Shown: positions 1-11,439 of the stretch, in pieces | Layout of the letters: each line of letters opens with the position of its first letter | Numbering within the stretch: the first letter of the stretch is position 1 | Assembly (NCBI GenBank): GCA_015501605.1 | Contig: JADNRZ010000030.1 | Span: 248,001-312,000, forward strand | DNA from: Panaeolus papilionaceus | Taxonomy: Eukaryota > Basidiomycota > Agaricomycetes > Agaricales | Direction of reading: 5' to 3' | Length of the DNA stretch: 64,000 nucleotides | The notes under the pieces: model-generated | What the model was told of the DNA's origin: nothing | The model's input: only the letters and a program-made list of their open reading frames with translations | Databases searched by the model: none | Made by a program: the position numbers and the translations under genes

Positions 1-1
1 C

Positions 2-480
2 TCCACAACAGTAGAGCGGGGTCTGAATGGACAGGATTGGCACCGAGACGAGGTGTACGATAAGCTTGTATCTACGGTGCTTGGCTTGTCGGATACGATA
101 CTTGCGATGGGCCTTAATTGGAGCCCTACATAGTGACGATATTGTTCATTGAGACAGGCGCTTCATGTCTCAACTGCTGTACCGTGGGCCATTTGGGGCT
201 TCAATTGAACTTAAACGTGAGTAGTTGCCTATGGGAATCGACGAGGCCCAGACTGCCAAACACAACGAAGCGCATCCGTGGAGAAAATCCTTACGAGCTG
301 CTCATTCAAGTCCTCATGATGTACACCCTCAACACGGGCAGAATCGACGCTATTTTGTCCATCGTCATCTACGTATAGATGCCTCATCACTTTATCTTCC
401 TTGGATTTTCTTCTTGACCGCGTGCGTTCGCTGTCTGGGGGCGTGTTACAGTGAGTCATCGAGGATTGGTATCATAGTCA
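2..480 (+). pseudogene. Remnant of a multi-pass membrane protein (DUF6534-like)
   Basis: Frame 2 is open from the left edge to a TAG at 131-133 (ending GLNWSPT). The frame starting at 118 then reads ENPYELLIQVLMMYTLNTGR and LSIVIYV, meets a stop at 373-375, and continues as MPHHFIFLGFSS before another stop. The order 'Y-x-NTG ... MPxxFIF' is what I recall from the end of the basidiomycete DUF6534 membrane-protein family, where a hydrophobic helix follows NTG and the next begins at MPNNFIF. The in-frame stops and frame change point to a decayed copy. An alternative is an intact gene whose introns I have misread. The upstream part is outside the window. The domain name is from memory and unverified. 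Confidence 0.4.
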
Positions 481-1390
481 GCTTGAGGCTATGTTAGCAC
501 TATCAGTCGTCCATTGGCAGTACACACAGTCAGGGCGGTTCGCCATCAAAGATGCGGGACTTGTACCAGCAGATTCAGATTCGAAGTTCAAACTATGTTC
601 CGAGCGTATCTATACCATTTTACATCGATGTTGTGTTGGATGAAAGGGAGAGACGACCCTTTGAAACGAAGAATTGTGATGGTTGAGGGGCGATGGCTGA
701 GAATGAATTAATCTGAATCAAGCCCGCCTTGTCTGGACTCAGAATAAATACGACCCCGCCTTCCCTTCTTTTTGATTACACTTTTTCCTGAAATCCATCT
801 CACACTGGACAGAAGCAGATAAACTTCAAATGGCGGAAAGTTTACCCAGAATTCAAAGACAAAACGTTAACTGCTCAAGCTGGATGAATGGAATTACCTA
901 TGATTTTTTTCCGTGTCACCATGGCAAGACGAAGAGGCAAAGAAATGAAATGTTACAATGAATTATGTAGGATCCAATGGTTCCACAAGTCCGTAAATTA
1001 TCTAATGGTTTATACGTATAAAAAACGTGTTGTGGTGGATATTGGGTGGATGGGCAGGGCCGCAGGGGTGTTGAGGTCGGGCGAAAAATGAGTGTGGCAG
1101 TAAACGAGTGCAGGTTAGCGTGGTGGCTACAGTTGGGTGGTTGATAAGGCGAGGCTGGGACAGGACGTGCGATGGGTGATGAAGTACTACTAAATAAACT
1201 GAGGAAAAGAGAAATGAAAGCGTCGATCCTTCCATTCAGATCAACAAGGTTAGAGATAAGATGAGATGAGATGATAGTGTCAGAGAAGAGAGTCAGAAAC
1301 AAAAAGTGAGCTGATGTCCGTGAGCAATAGAGCCAAAATAAAAGGGAAGAAACAAAAGCATCCAAAGTCAATGTAATAGATTAAGTAACC
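481..1390. other. Intergenic, no gene seen
   Basis: No reading frame here has the composition or splice structure of a gene. The 151-residue frame on the minus strand (916-1371) is low-complexity Ser/Leu/Phe. A short GATGA-type run lies near 1256-1276. The part next to 1391 probably holds the 3' UTR of the glyoxal oxidase gene. Confidence 0.4.
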
Positions 1391-3958
1391 TCAATACCGA
1401 GGGCCTTCATGTGGAACCTGTCCATACCCAAGCGGACTCTGCTGATATCCTTGTGGGGGAGGATACCCACCATTGGACGACGCCGCATAGGGGTCAAACG
1501 GCTGGTCACTATACTGCGAGTCAGTCGCACTGCTACTCCTCGATCCCATCGTATATGAATCGTCTTTATAATTCCCCGTCAGCGCCGCCTGGCTTCCATT
1601 CCAACCCTCCTTCGAATACGGCACAAACGCAACCTCCGACGCATTCTGCTGGTGCCCCCATGGTCTCGACGACTCGCTGGCATTGCCCAGATCAACATGC
1701 GACATTTGTGCTCTCCGCGCTTCAGCAGCAGCACGTCTGCGGCGCATGACGATGAAGATGATAGCGCCGATGACGGCGAGGGCAGCAGCGCCTGCGGCGA
1801 TGGAGATGATCATGACGTTGTTGCTGGGTTTCTCGGAGTCCTTGTCCTTGGTTGCGCCATCACCGCCATTGCCGTTGGCATTCCCGGTGGATCCACCCTT
1901 GACGTTGTCGAGGCGGACGCTATCAGGGAGCTTGCCTTCAGCGGCGATGGGTTGTTGCTCAATCTGGCCACTTCCAACGATGAGGTATTTTCCAATACTA
2001 GGCACATCGTTGATGTTGACGTAGAGGAAAGCAGGTCCGGGCTGGAAGATGTTGGCGTTAGGAGGAAGTTGAGAGACGTGGAGTGTGATGGAGCCGTCCT
2101 TGTTCACAGTGAAGGTGTTCTTGAGCTGGAGGTACCTCTGACCCATCTGCATGGCGTGCGTGCTGAAGCCAGAACGGATGAGAACGACGGTGGCTGACTC
2201 GGCAGCATCGTTGGCAGCACCCTTGTATGATGAAGCTGGAATGGTGATGTCAAAGAATTCGCCACCGTATGAAAGCTTGCTTGGGATGTTTTGGGGATCT
2301 GGTCGGGTCTCGGCAGAGAAGTAGGATGGGTAGAAAATGTCAGCGCGGTACTCGGTGGGGTAGACAGCTTCCAGGACGACGTCGGCGTTGGGATTTGAGC
2401 CAGCGACGAGAACTGAACCGTCGGGGAGGAGGACGGCGGTGGAGTGATACATGCGGGGAATCTTGGATTCAAACAGACCTTCCTGTGACCAACGCTTGCC
2501 CTTGGGTGCTTCAGGATCATAGATAGCGGGCTTGAGGACATGTCCTCCAGCAAGAGATTGACCAAATGGCATCTGAGCGAAAGGCGTTTTCTGAGTTCCA
2601 GTGGTAGAGTAACCCGCTGTTCCGAATTCGCCGCCGTTGAGAAGGAGGAGTTTTCCGTTGGGAAGGACGATGAATTGAGTCATCGAGCGACCGATGGGCA
2701 TATCGTCGTCCTGCTCGTACGCAACGGCCTGTGATTTATCCTGAGGTTCGGGGGTGATGCGCTGGCAGTCTTTGGAGGCGGGGTATGTCCAGGTGTCGAT
2801 GTTGGGGTGTGCGAAATCTCCCCACATCTCGTCGGTCATATCGGTACCACCGCAGAAAATCATAGTGGGCGTGTAGTTGTTTTTGGGGGTAAGGGGAAGC
2901 ATGGCCGTTGCACCAGATGCAGGGTAAACGCGAACAACACCCTTGGGCATGGCAGGGAGCGTGGTCTCAGTATTGCTGTTGTAGTCCCAGAGAACTGTGA
3001 ATAAGATCAGCAACACGCCAATATTTGAGAGCTAGAGACTTACTGGTCGACAAGTTGGCCTGAACAAACATTTTCCCTGATGGCATGAGGTAGGTGTGGG
3101 CGTAGGCATTCAAACCAGATGTCTTGACCATGAAATCCATGATCTGGGGCTCGCCAGCGCGACTGGGGTAGAACTCAAACGTTGGCTCTGATAAACCTTG
3201 CGAGAACGCAGGGTCTACGTTTGGGTACCATCGATTGATGTAGCCACCCGTCACAAATCCACCAATGATCACAATCTCTCCAGTTGCAGTAGGCTCGGCA
3301 GCAGAGTACCATCGATTACGCTTCATGGCTAGATTCTCGGGCTCGTCGTACCATTTGCAGGGCATAGCGTTGAGGTTGTCTGTGATGCGACAGGGGTTGA
3401 GAATACGGATTGCTTTTCGTCCATCAAAGTCCTCAAAATCCTGGTCCCATAACCCAGTTCCGTCTGGATTCTTGTTTGAACCTGGTTTTCCACCTGGCCC
3501 TACCGCGTCGTTTCCTCCAAAGGTGACCCACGATCCATTGGGAAGGTGCATTCCGGATGCACAAAAAACGTTTGTCCTCACATCCTGCACCACAGCTGTT
3601 TTCTGTTCAATATCCCTATAGTGATGAGTTGGCCGCATGAGATGCCCATTCAAAGTGAAACCGGACACATTAATTCCATGAACTCACCATACAGATCCCC
3701 ATGCTGGATGCCCCAAGACCTGGTTGGCATTGTTCTCCGCCTTGTCCAAAATATAAACGCTGTGTTCATTCCCAACGAACATCTATTTTTATCGTTGAAA
3801 ATCATGGCCAAACGTTTGGAAATAACTCCACACACCATCAAAGCGCTGACTAGGGTATTACCAGCTTCCTGAAACCCACCCACTGGCACTACCGCATTCA
3901 CAGAAGATATTGAGGCTCCTAGGCTCAAGGCCCCAAGGAGCAGCCGGGAAGAAAACAT
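1391..3958 (-). CDS. Membrane-anchored glyoxal oxidase (copper radical oxidase)
   Basis: Four exons: 3958-3836, 3782-3688, 3615-3044 and 2994-1391, joined in phase to 797 residues. Residues 1-22 are a signal peptide (MFSSRLLLGAL...NA). The glyoxal oxidase N-terminal propeller follows, then the DUF1929-type C-terminal domain. All five active-site residues of the family can be placed: Cys91 (NVFCASG) and Tyr176 (NRWYSA), which form the Cys-Tyr cofactor, axial Tyr446 with His447 (RMYHST), and His543 (FSTHAMQ). Such enzymes oxidise aldehydes or simple alcohols and release hydrogen peroxide, often to feed peroxidases. After the catalytic part comes a Gly/Asn/Asp/Lys linker, one membrane span at about 657-680, an RRRR stop-transfer and a tail of about 115 residues rich in Ser, Tyr, Gly and Pro. 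The enzyme is therefore probably held at the cell surface. The substrate cannot be told from sequence. Confidence 0.93.
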
Positions 3959-4381
3959 AACGAGTCCCAGATAAAGACGGTGGCGGATGGAATGAGGGAG
4001 AAAAAAAGATAAAAGGAGGGGAGAGATGTGGGTGGAAGGGTAAAGAGGAGAATGAAAAAAGGGATGAACGTGAGTGTTATTGTTGACGGAGAGTTGAACC
4101 CAGCCTCCCTGAGGTACCGTTGCTATTTGACTCAAGGACAGCATCACCGCACCTCGCTCCTTATGGAAGCCATGGTCCAGATTCTTCCGGCGCCAAGACT
4201 TCTTAAGCCGAGCCATATTATTTGCTTGTAAATTATAAAGTATTATTTTAAAACCCAATAATAGAGGGGAACTCAGGTATAATGAGCGAAAAATATAAAT
4301 AACAGGTGTTGTGGAGTGCAGAGGAAACAGAGACTCCATCGACCTGCAACGGTAGGGTCGAAGGTCGAACGAGCGCATCAC

Positions 4382-7300
4382 CGGGCTGCCGTCAATTTAT
4401 GATGTGATTTTCTGACCCGTGTTACAAATGTGTCATTTTCCTTATTCTCTGGACTTGTGTATGAAGCTTGCAGTTGCTGGGCAGTTGTTGACAAGACGGG
4501 ACAAGGATCTTGGGAATGCCTTGCCTCGACTGACCTAGATACGAGTCTTTCATGCTCGAGGTATGCAGACACAGACTCCCGTCCTTCCTTCGCCATTTAT
4601 TTATTCGACTAGACTCACTCTTATCACCTATTCACGGTCAGTGATGGCCATTCCTTGACAGTCGCACGACCACACAAAGTAGTATCATTCTTGGAGGCTA
4701 ATGACGATCAGTGAGGGAGGGGCTCAGAGGCCACTGCCACCACCTATGCACACAAGTAGCATCAGATATGTACGCCAAACAAGATGGCTTGCGGTCATTC
4801 CTGACCGGGCTCGAACTTTCCTCAGCATAATAAACCTATCCCGAGACGGTACTTTCAAGCGTTGTACTGTATCAGGTGCTCAGCTATAACTCTGCGTTTA
4901 CGCAAGGGTACATAAATTTTACATCTAAGGTCATTGTTGATTCTTCTAGGCCGGATATGAAAGTTTTAAAATGAAAGCGTGGGCATCATGTAAAGGTTGT
5001 AAAAATAGAACGGGCCTTAAAGTTTAGCAGGCGATGTCGTAAGGCGTCGAACGTTGAGAACCGCAGTTTGATAGCAGTTTGCGGTGCGCATGGGGTGTGG
5101 AGTCGACGTCGGCGCCATGCAATTTCTTATCTCTTCATCTCTCATAAGTCAAGCCGTGCAACATCGAATCATCACGAGCGTGAACGCTCATCGGCAAGTT
5201 GATGCCCTGCTTCGGAGAGGTACCAACGCACCGAAGCTTCCGACGAAACGACGCTAAAATAATAGGGGTAACCGAACGTCAATACAAAGAGATTTGAATT
5301 GAGAAAAATATTGACGTTACTTATGACTGAATGTATTGAAGAGGATTGCAACCGGATTGATCATTGATATGAGGTGCACGCCGATGTCTAAGGGTGTTCA
5401 TCGCCGTCTCGTCGTCTAGATACTTTCCGTGCTTATATCAACGTGTTATCTTCAAGTATTCAACCTCCCCTTCTAACTCAAAAGCTTCGTCTGACGATCC
5501 CGCAGTCGCAGTCGAGCATGATATAGGTTCACTGTCAGACATCAACGATACAAAACTCTTTTAACCAACCTTATTCCCCATTCAACCAACACATAAATAC
5601 ATCCCAGGGTAACTGAAAATCTTTCCTGGCACCCCGCATATAGGAAATATCTTGAGAACCTACCCATGCCAGGCGTTGTCATCCGCCCTCGTCGTGGTCT
5701 CTTCACAACCACCACGATGTGCAGGTTTGCGGAGAGTGGAAAGAGCCGAGAATGCCCAGGGGTGCCCAGGTAGGGCATTGGCCGAAGCGTGGCTGTGTCA
5801 CTGACATGAGGAAGATGCTGACTAATGAATGTGCTTGTGTTTGGACACAAGGTTTCTAGGCACAAGCCCACACAAAGCGCACAGCCATGCCCTTGGAGCT
5901 CCTGAGCTCTTGTCCTTTTGTCGAGATCGCTGTTCTCGAGAATTTGAATTGAGTGGTGCAAGGTGGTGCGTCCCGAAGCTGCTTATTTTTACTTTTTGGT
6001 TGGACATGAGAAAGTCCTAGAAAGGTTAAGCTTGGGTTAAGCGGTTAAATTCACCAGAAATTGACGTCGAATGTGAAGTGGGAGGGAGCGCTGATCATAC
6101 TGAAACGTCTGGCAATATTATAGTACATACCTGTCAGATGACCATGAGAAAGGAGAACAACAGAGAACAGAAGACAACCGCTGGGATTGTTTGGAGTGGC
6201 GTAGAGTGGAATGTGAATTGTGAATTGTGAAACGAGGCGAACCTTGCCAACAGGGGGCATTCTTTGATCTAGGAAAAGTTTGCTGAGTGCAAAAGGACAT
6301 CCCCATTGGCTGAATCCATATAGTGACTATTATGTCTGTGTATCGGCGCAGATAAAGTGGGTTTTTCGAGTCTTGGATCTGTGACATCTAACTTCAATAA
6401 CAGCGAGCACTCACAGTTCGCTTTACTCCGATATCTGCAGGCGTTCATGACAGTTTTGATGGGGAAGTTTGTGAGAGAACGCGACACCTCACCTAGGATC
6501 TTAGAGCACAGTGGTGACGGGCAGCGGTATGCCGGGAGGATAATATATAGCGCCAAACTGAGCGAGATTCACTTTAATAGCAAGAACCACGACCGTCAGA
6601 TAAGCGCACGACGAGATTCCCCGAGATTGTCGAGCATAATGACTGCATTGAGGACTGAGCCTAGAAGTTGAGTAAAAGCTGTGATATAAACAAAAGATCG
6701 TGATATGGGGAGTGTATCTCGGATAGGAGAAGGCAGGCGATGAGGGTTCTCAGTAACGCATCTGAAAATATTATACTGCTTCTTGCCCCATTGATGAAGG
6801 ATAAGTTCGGTTTAATGCCAGCAAAGAGATGCACCCTATGTTCCAGAGCCTTAATCTCTGCCACCTGACGGGAATGTGGTTAAGAAGGCACGGCGTCATC
6901 CGGCGGTAGCCTTCTGTCCTCTTAATCACCTCCAGAGCGCTGTCGATGATAACGGAATTCGGATGTTTTCGAAGGGGGTTGGCACTGATATAGACATACA
7001 CGGCGGACTTTGGGGTGGTCTGGAGTCTTCTGTTCTATATGTGTACCGCATTAAGCACGGAAGACCTAGGTATATGCCGCTTCCTAATTATAACACTCAT
7101 GTCGAACTGTTGATCTCGACGTCAGAATTGCCCTTTTAAGCCAAGAACATCTTCGTGCCTCATGTAGGACGAGAACATACCCTGGCTTAGCTTCATTAGC
7201 ATTAAGATTTTGGGCCTGGAACGACGATCAATATGCACCATAGTGCGGTGTATGTCATGTTGTGGATTTTGAGTGTCCCGGCGACTGCAAGATGCGATGA

Positions 7301-8106
7301 CATGAGGGAAAATAGTAAGGAGGGGCATGATGCACGCTGTAGGTGGTGCTTCCTGACCTCATAGATATCAAATATAGATTGCCAATTTCATTATTCGGGA
7401 CGTAGAACGATTAATCCGAGACACTCGAAATGCGACCACATTCCGAGGCGAAACGTGTAAACGATCGCGGGCCCAGGACGAGCGATGACCCAACGGGGCG
7501 ATAACACAATAATACACAACGCTTGACAACTTTTGACATAACCACCAGACCATCCCTTCCTTATCACAATCACTGGGGTTTCACAGATGGGTACCAGCTA
7601 TAATAAGTCGGCCATAGTGGCGTCGAAGGTGGCCAGTGCACAGACCTCATATGGGCAGCTCGATCACCTTACGGACCCCCGTCACAGCCACCACGCCCCT
7701 AATAATTGTCCATCCTGCACGCCTCCTCGCTCGATCATACGAGCGCGTGTTTCGCCGCGGATTTGTTGACCTTTTCTCAATTTTTTTTTCAACCTCAATT
7801 GTCTGTGTCCCTATGCAAATTTCATGTATAATATTCGAATAGATCGACAGTGTAACTGTACCGCAATAAGACCGTTATCCAGGTCTTTGACGCTTGACAG
7901 ATCGTCAGTTTTGCTGATCCGAAGTATGACCGTCAACCAGACCTGGCCTCTGAGATCCGATATAAGCCAACACTGGGTGGGCTACGATGGTCTTTGAGGA
8001 GTCCGTTCTTTTCACCCCTTTGATATTTCCTTCACGCCTCCCCGTACCCCACTGTCTTTCACCCTCATCCTATCTTTTGCTCCGGCCACTCAATCTCATA
8101 TATAGA
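4382..8106. other. Long gene-poor stretch
   Basis: About 3.7 kb with no frame that I can turn into a gene. Minus-strand frames of 139 residues (5961-5542) and 95 residues (6556-6269) show no family likeness and no consistent splice context. No tRNA-like fold was noticed. The last 120 bases (about 7990-8100) are pyrimidine-rich, with a TATAAG at about 7961, and probably form the promoter and leader of the gene at 8107. Confidence 0.4.
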
Positions 8107-9403
8107 ATGAATATCTTCGTACGAATTATCCTCCCGAGGGTCTTTGGACTGTACCTCTTAGCGCTTCCCGCTCTCGCGACTAATTCCAATGAACGTTGTC
8201 CCTTGGGTTCCTATTCGTCGACTGGTATGGGGCCATGTAAGGCGTGTCCAGCTGGAAGCTACACAAAGGGTACGTGCACCGTGTTCCATATTCTTCGAAA
8301 TATTTTGCTCATTTCGAATTCCATATAGAGCTCGGACAGAAAAGCTGCCTACCTGCTCGCGCTGGGTACTACGTCCCTTCGACGAGTTCCCAAACCGAAT
8401 ACGCCTGCGCCAAGGGGACGTACTCTCCGGTGCAAGGCTCAACCTCTTGTACGCCCTGTCCTCTAGGACACATGTGCCCATCAGCGGCGCTTGCCGTTCC
8501 ACAGCAATGCTCTCCAGGAAGATATGCCAGTAAAGTCGGAACGGTTGACTGTCCAAAGTGTGACAAAGGCACATTCAACAACATCCACAAAGCAACGGGA
8601 TGTTGTAAATGTGCGGCTGGATGGTTCCTCGTGAGTATTTTCAAGTTTCACTGCGTGGGCTTCGCGGAGTCGCTGACTCAATTGTCGAATTGAATAGGAT
8701 CAACCTGGAAATGTGAACTGTCAAAGATGCTCCAATCAATACCCATATTCAGATCCAGGCACCGGAGATCGAAATGGCTGCAAGGCTAAGCCTGGACATT
8801 GGGCGCCTGCGCCTTCGTCAGACCAAAAACCTGATGGAACGTGCCGTGAGTCCTGTTATACGTAAATTTTGTTGAAGACTCTGACGGATCTCTTGCTTCT
8901 ATAGCTGCTTCGACCCCGTACACTCAACCAAGTCAAGGTCCCCACAAGCGCAACATTCGTGCTCCAAGCTGTCCGAGACGCGCACAGAAGGCATGCCCTG
9001 TATACACTTACACCGGAGGAAAGAAGACTCCATCGTTCGAATGCGTTGACGTTCTGTCAGATCTTGAGTACGTCCCTCGTTTCTTGGTTCAACTGATCGA
9101 GTACTGACGATTTTGGAATTTTAGATCGTGTGGAGGTTGCGTGTGGGAATCTCGCGATGGGGCGCCTAGCGATGACGGAGGGCGTGATTGCAGTGCCATT
9201 CCATTTGTGGAATCAGTCTCGTGCCGTAGTGGGGAATGTGTGATTGGTACGTCTTGCCTTTCTTTATCCTGTATGCGATCTCGCTCTGATACCTTGCCAT
9301 AGAACTGTGTCAACTTGGATTCGTAGTTTCGGAAGACGGGAAAACATGCGTCTCGCAGCTGGACGCGCTTAGAAAAACACAGAAGGCGTCGTTCATTTTC
9401 TAG
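8107..9403 (+). CDS. Secreted cysteine-rich protein with CPL1-like domain
   Basis: Six exons: 8107-8269, 8329-8630, 8698-8845, 8905-9067, 9125-9246 and 9303-9403, in phase, giving 332 residues. A signal peptide (MNIFVRIILPRVFGLYLLAL..A) leads into repeats of the type CPxGxYS...CxxCPxG. These resemble ephrin-receptor-like GCC2/GCC3 repeats (for example CPLGHMCPS, CSPGRYAS, CPKCDKGTF). The last third has the layout of the fungal CPL1-like domain: ACPV, then ECVDVLSDLESCGGC, then DCSAIPFVESVSC and GECVI. CPL1 is a secreted capsule-related protein in Cryptococcus; the role in mushrooms is not established. There is no membrane span or GPI signal, so it is probably released or wall-associated. It sits just upstream of the receptor-like cluster on the same strand as most of it. 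The start is the ATG directly before the signal peptide. Confidence 0.85.
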
Positions 9404-9864
9404 AAGTGACAGTTAGATAACAAGTCGTACTTACTACTGCTGTGGACATTTCTACTCCGACACCGAAGTGGGCAGGTTCAGTGGGTGTCGTCAACTATGT
9501 AGTCTTGGGGTTAATGGATGCGAATGTAAAAATTATTTATTTAATCAACTCTCCATGGACATCGCAAAACCTTAAGCTTCGTCATGTGCCACTTCCGAAG
9601 GTGCAATTTAAATTGACGAATACGCACACATATTATTCTATGCACACGAAATAACGCTACAGTGATAACGAAACCGGTATTAATAATGCTACATGAGGGG
9701 AATCGGGACTATGAGAGGGAATGTAAATAAATCATAATGATTCGTAAATGAGCGTTGTTTGAGAATTGGATATCTAGAAGGTATCTTTAAAATAAATTAA
9801 GTAACGGTTCAATGACCGCAGTGACGGTGTTAAAGGTTGGATATTGGAAGGGAATGGTTGGAAT

Positions 9865-11439
9865 TCAATAGTATGACATGTACGCAGGAGGAGGTGGGCT
9901 GTCCCAACTGAGCTCCACTGGATCAGTATTTTCCGACTTGGAAGATGTGTACGCACAGGGATCACCCCCATAGTGCCTTTTTGTCGATTTCTTCCTGGTT
10001 CCTGATCGATGAACACCCAGCGGGGTAGGTTGCTTGACGGACTCGGCGATTCCACCATAAATGTCTTCCTCGTCGTAGTTTGTCGTCTTGATGCTTTGCG
10101 CAGAGAACGAGCGAGTGTGCTTTGTCGAGACAACCTTGATGGTTGGACGAACAGGCTGGGCTGACGACCGAATTGTTTCCGTCTCAACCCTTGCGCTGGG
10201 ATAGAGGGCTGGATATCGGCCAGAGTGAGAGTGTGACAGTTGGGGGAATGTAGAGGTTGAAGGGAAGGGTATAGTTTCGGGTAGGGGAGGCACGGGAGGG
10301 ACGTCTGATTCACGATTCCGACGACGATGGCCTGACCTCTCGGCTGAGGTCGTTGAGTCGGCGAGAACGCCGGTGTTCGCATTAGACTGTCGCCTTCTGG
10401 TGAACGTCCTACTGAGTCGTGGTCCAAGTGCCTGGTACCACATGATGGAAGCAGGTTGGAACGTCCCTTTTGTCGCCATAGAAGGCTGAGCGGCCTCCGG
10501 GTCGACGTCAGCAGAGAAAGTTGTCATGAAGGTGTCTCGTAGTGGTCTTCTGTAATGGTATGAATGGAGGGGACCACGCTCGTTGGAGACGCGCTTGCGG
10601 CATCGTCCATCTTGTCGTCCGCAACGGTAGAGGAAGTACCCAATGAAACAAAGAGCACAACTCCCGACGACACCACCAACGATATACATCGTCTTCTTGC
10701 TGGATTGTTGAGCGGGTGGAGAGCTGGGGGGAGTTGAAGAATAGCTTGGCTTTGGGAGTTTTGTCGATGAAGGTGGGTCAGACGTTGTAGGGCGAATGCT
10801 GGGTGGTTCTGTGACAGTACTGGGAACATCTGGGACGCTTTCTGTATAGCTAAAAATCGACTACCTTAGTGCGTTTACTTTTTTTTGACACAACATAATT
10901 CACGTACATTATACCATCGAAGATAGCGAAGTCCTCTCCAGGCGCAACGGACACTTCCAGTGTATGGGTACCGTACGGCAAGCCAGCCCAGCTGAGCACA
11001 ACATCATACGCCACCGATTCTGTGTCTTGTCCTGGTCCTCTGTAATTGTGGTCTTGCAGATCGAGAATAATTCTGGGACCACCGTTGAGTGAGAGCTGTG
11101 TGGTGACACGATACGGCCAGAGCGAGGACATGAAGTAGACTGCGTCACCTAAGCATTGTTGAAACAGATGGCAGTTTTAATTTAAGTCGGAGCGGGGTGG
11201 ATAGAGTCGGCGTGAAACATACCAACGAAAGTAATCCGGGCAACTGAATCAGGCGTGTTTCCCAACTTGTGTCCTCCCCCAAAGTTCAATACAGTCCTTT
11301 CTGTGTCTATCCATCCCCCGCTATATAATACTCGAGGATCGGTATCGTCCAGCGTAACGTTCCTAGGAATCTGTGCCATTGAGGAAACTCCAAAAAGTAA
11401 AATCGTGAATGCCATGAAGAGAACGTGGAAAGGGGCCAT
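9865..11439 (-). CDS. Receptor-like single-pass membrane protein, member A
   Basis: Three exons: 11439-11223, 11148-10908 and 10849-9865, in phase, 480 residues. Residues 1-22 are a signal peptide. The ectodomain starts RNVTLDDTDPRVLY, has FGGGHKL, then after the first intron YFMSSLWPYRV, ILDLQDHN and FDGIMY. This is the L-W-P / D-L-Q-D core shared with the other family members in this window. A Ser/Thr/Pro stalk follows, then one membrane span at about 208-226 and a tail of about 250 residues that looks disordered. The tail has VPPVPPLPETIP, and the protein ends PPPPAYMSYY, which contains a PPxY motif (WW-domain ligand). With member H (54625) it forms a subtype: exon 2 is 241 nt in both, and both have FGG(A/G)H before the first intron. 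It is the only family member in this window on the minus strand. Function unknown; a sugar- or wall-sensing role is inference. Confidence 0.85.

Noticed and set aside
1652..2197. 181-residue plus-strand frame inside the glyoxal oxidase gene
   Set aside because: Antisense shadow; the minus strand codes a complete enzyme with all active-site residues.
3650..4381. Upstream extension of the glyoxal oxidase frame to 4381
   Set aside because: The ATG at 3958 starts a proper signal peptide; the upstream part is AT-rich leader and would bury the signal.
5542..5961. 139-residue minus-strand frame in the gene-poor gap
   Set aside because: Mixed composition with no domain, signal or splice context; not distinguishable from chance.
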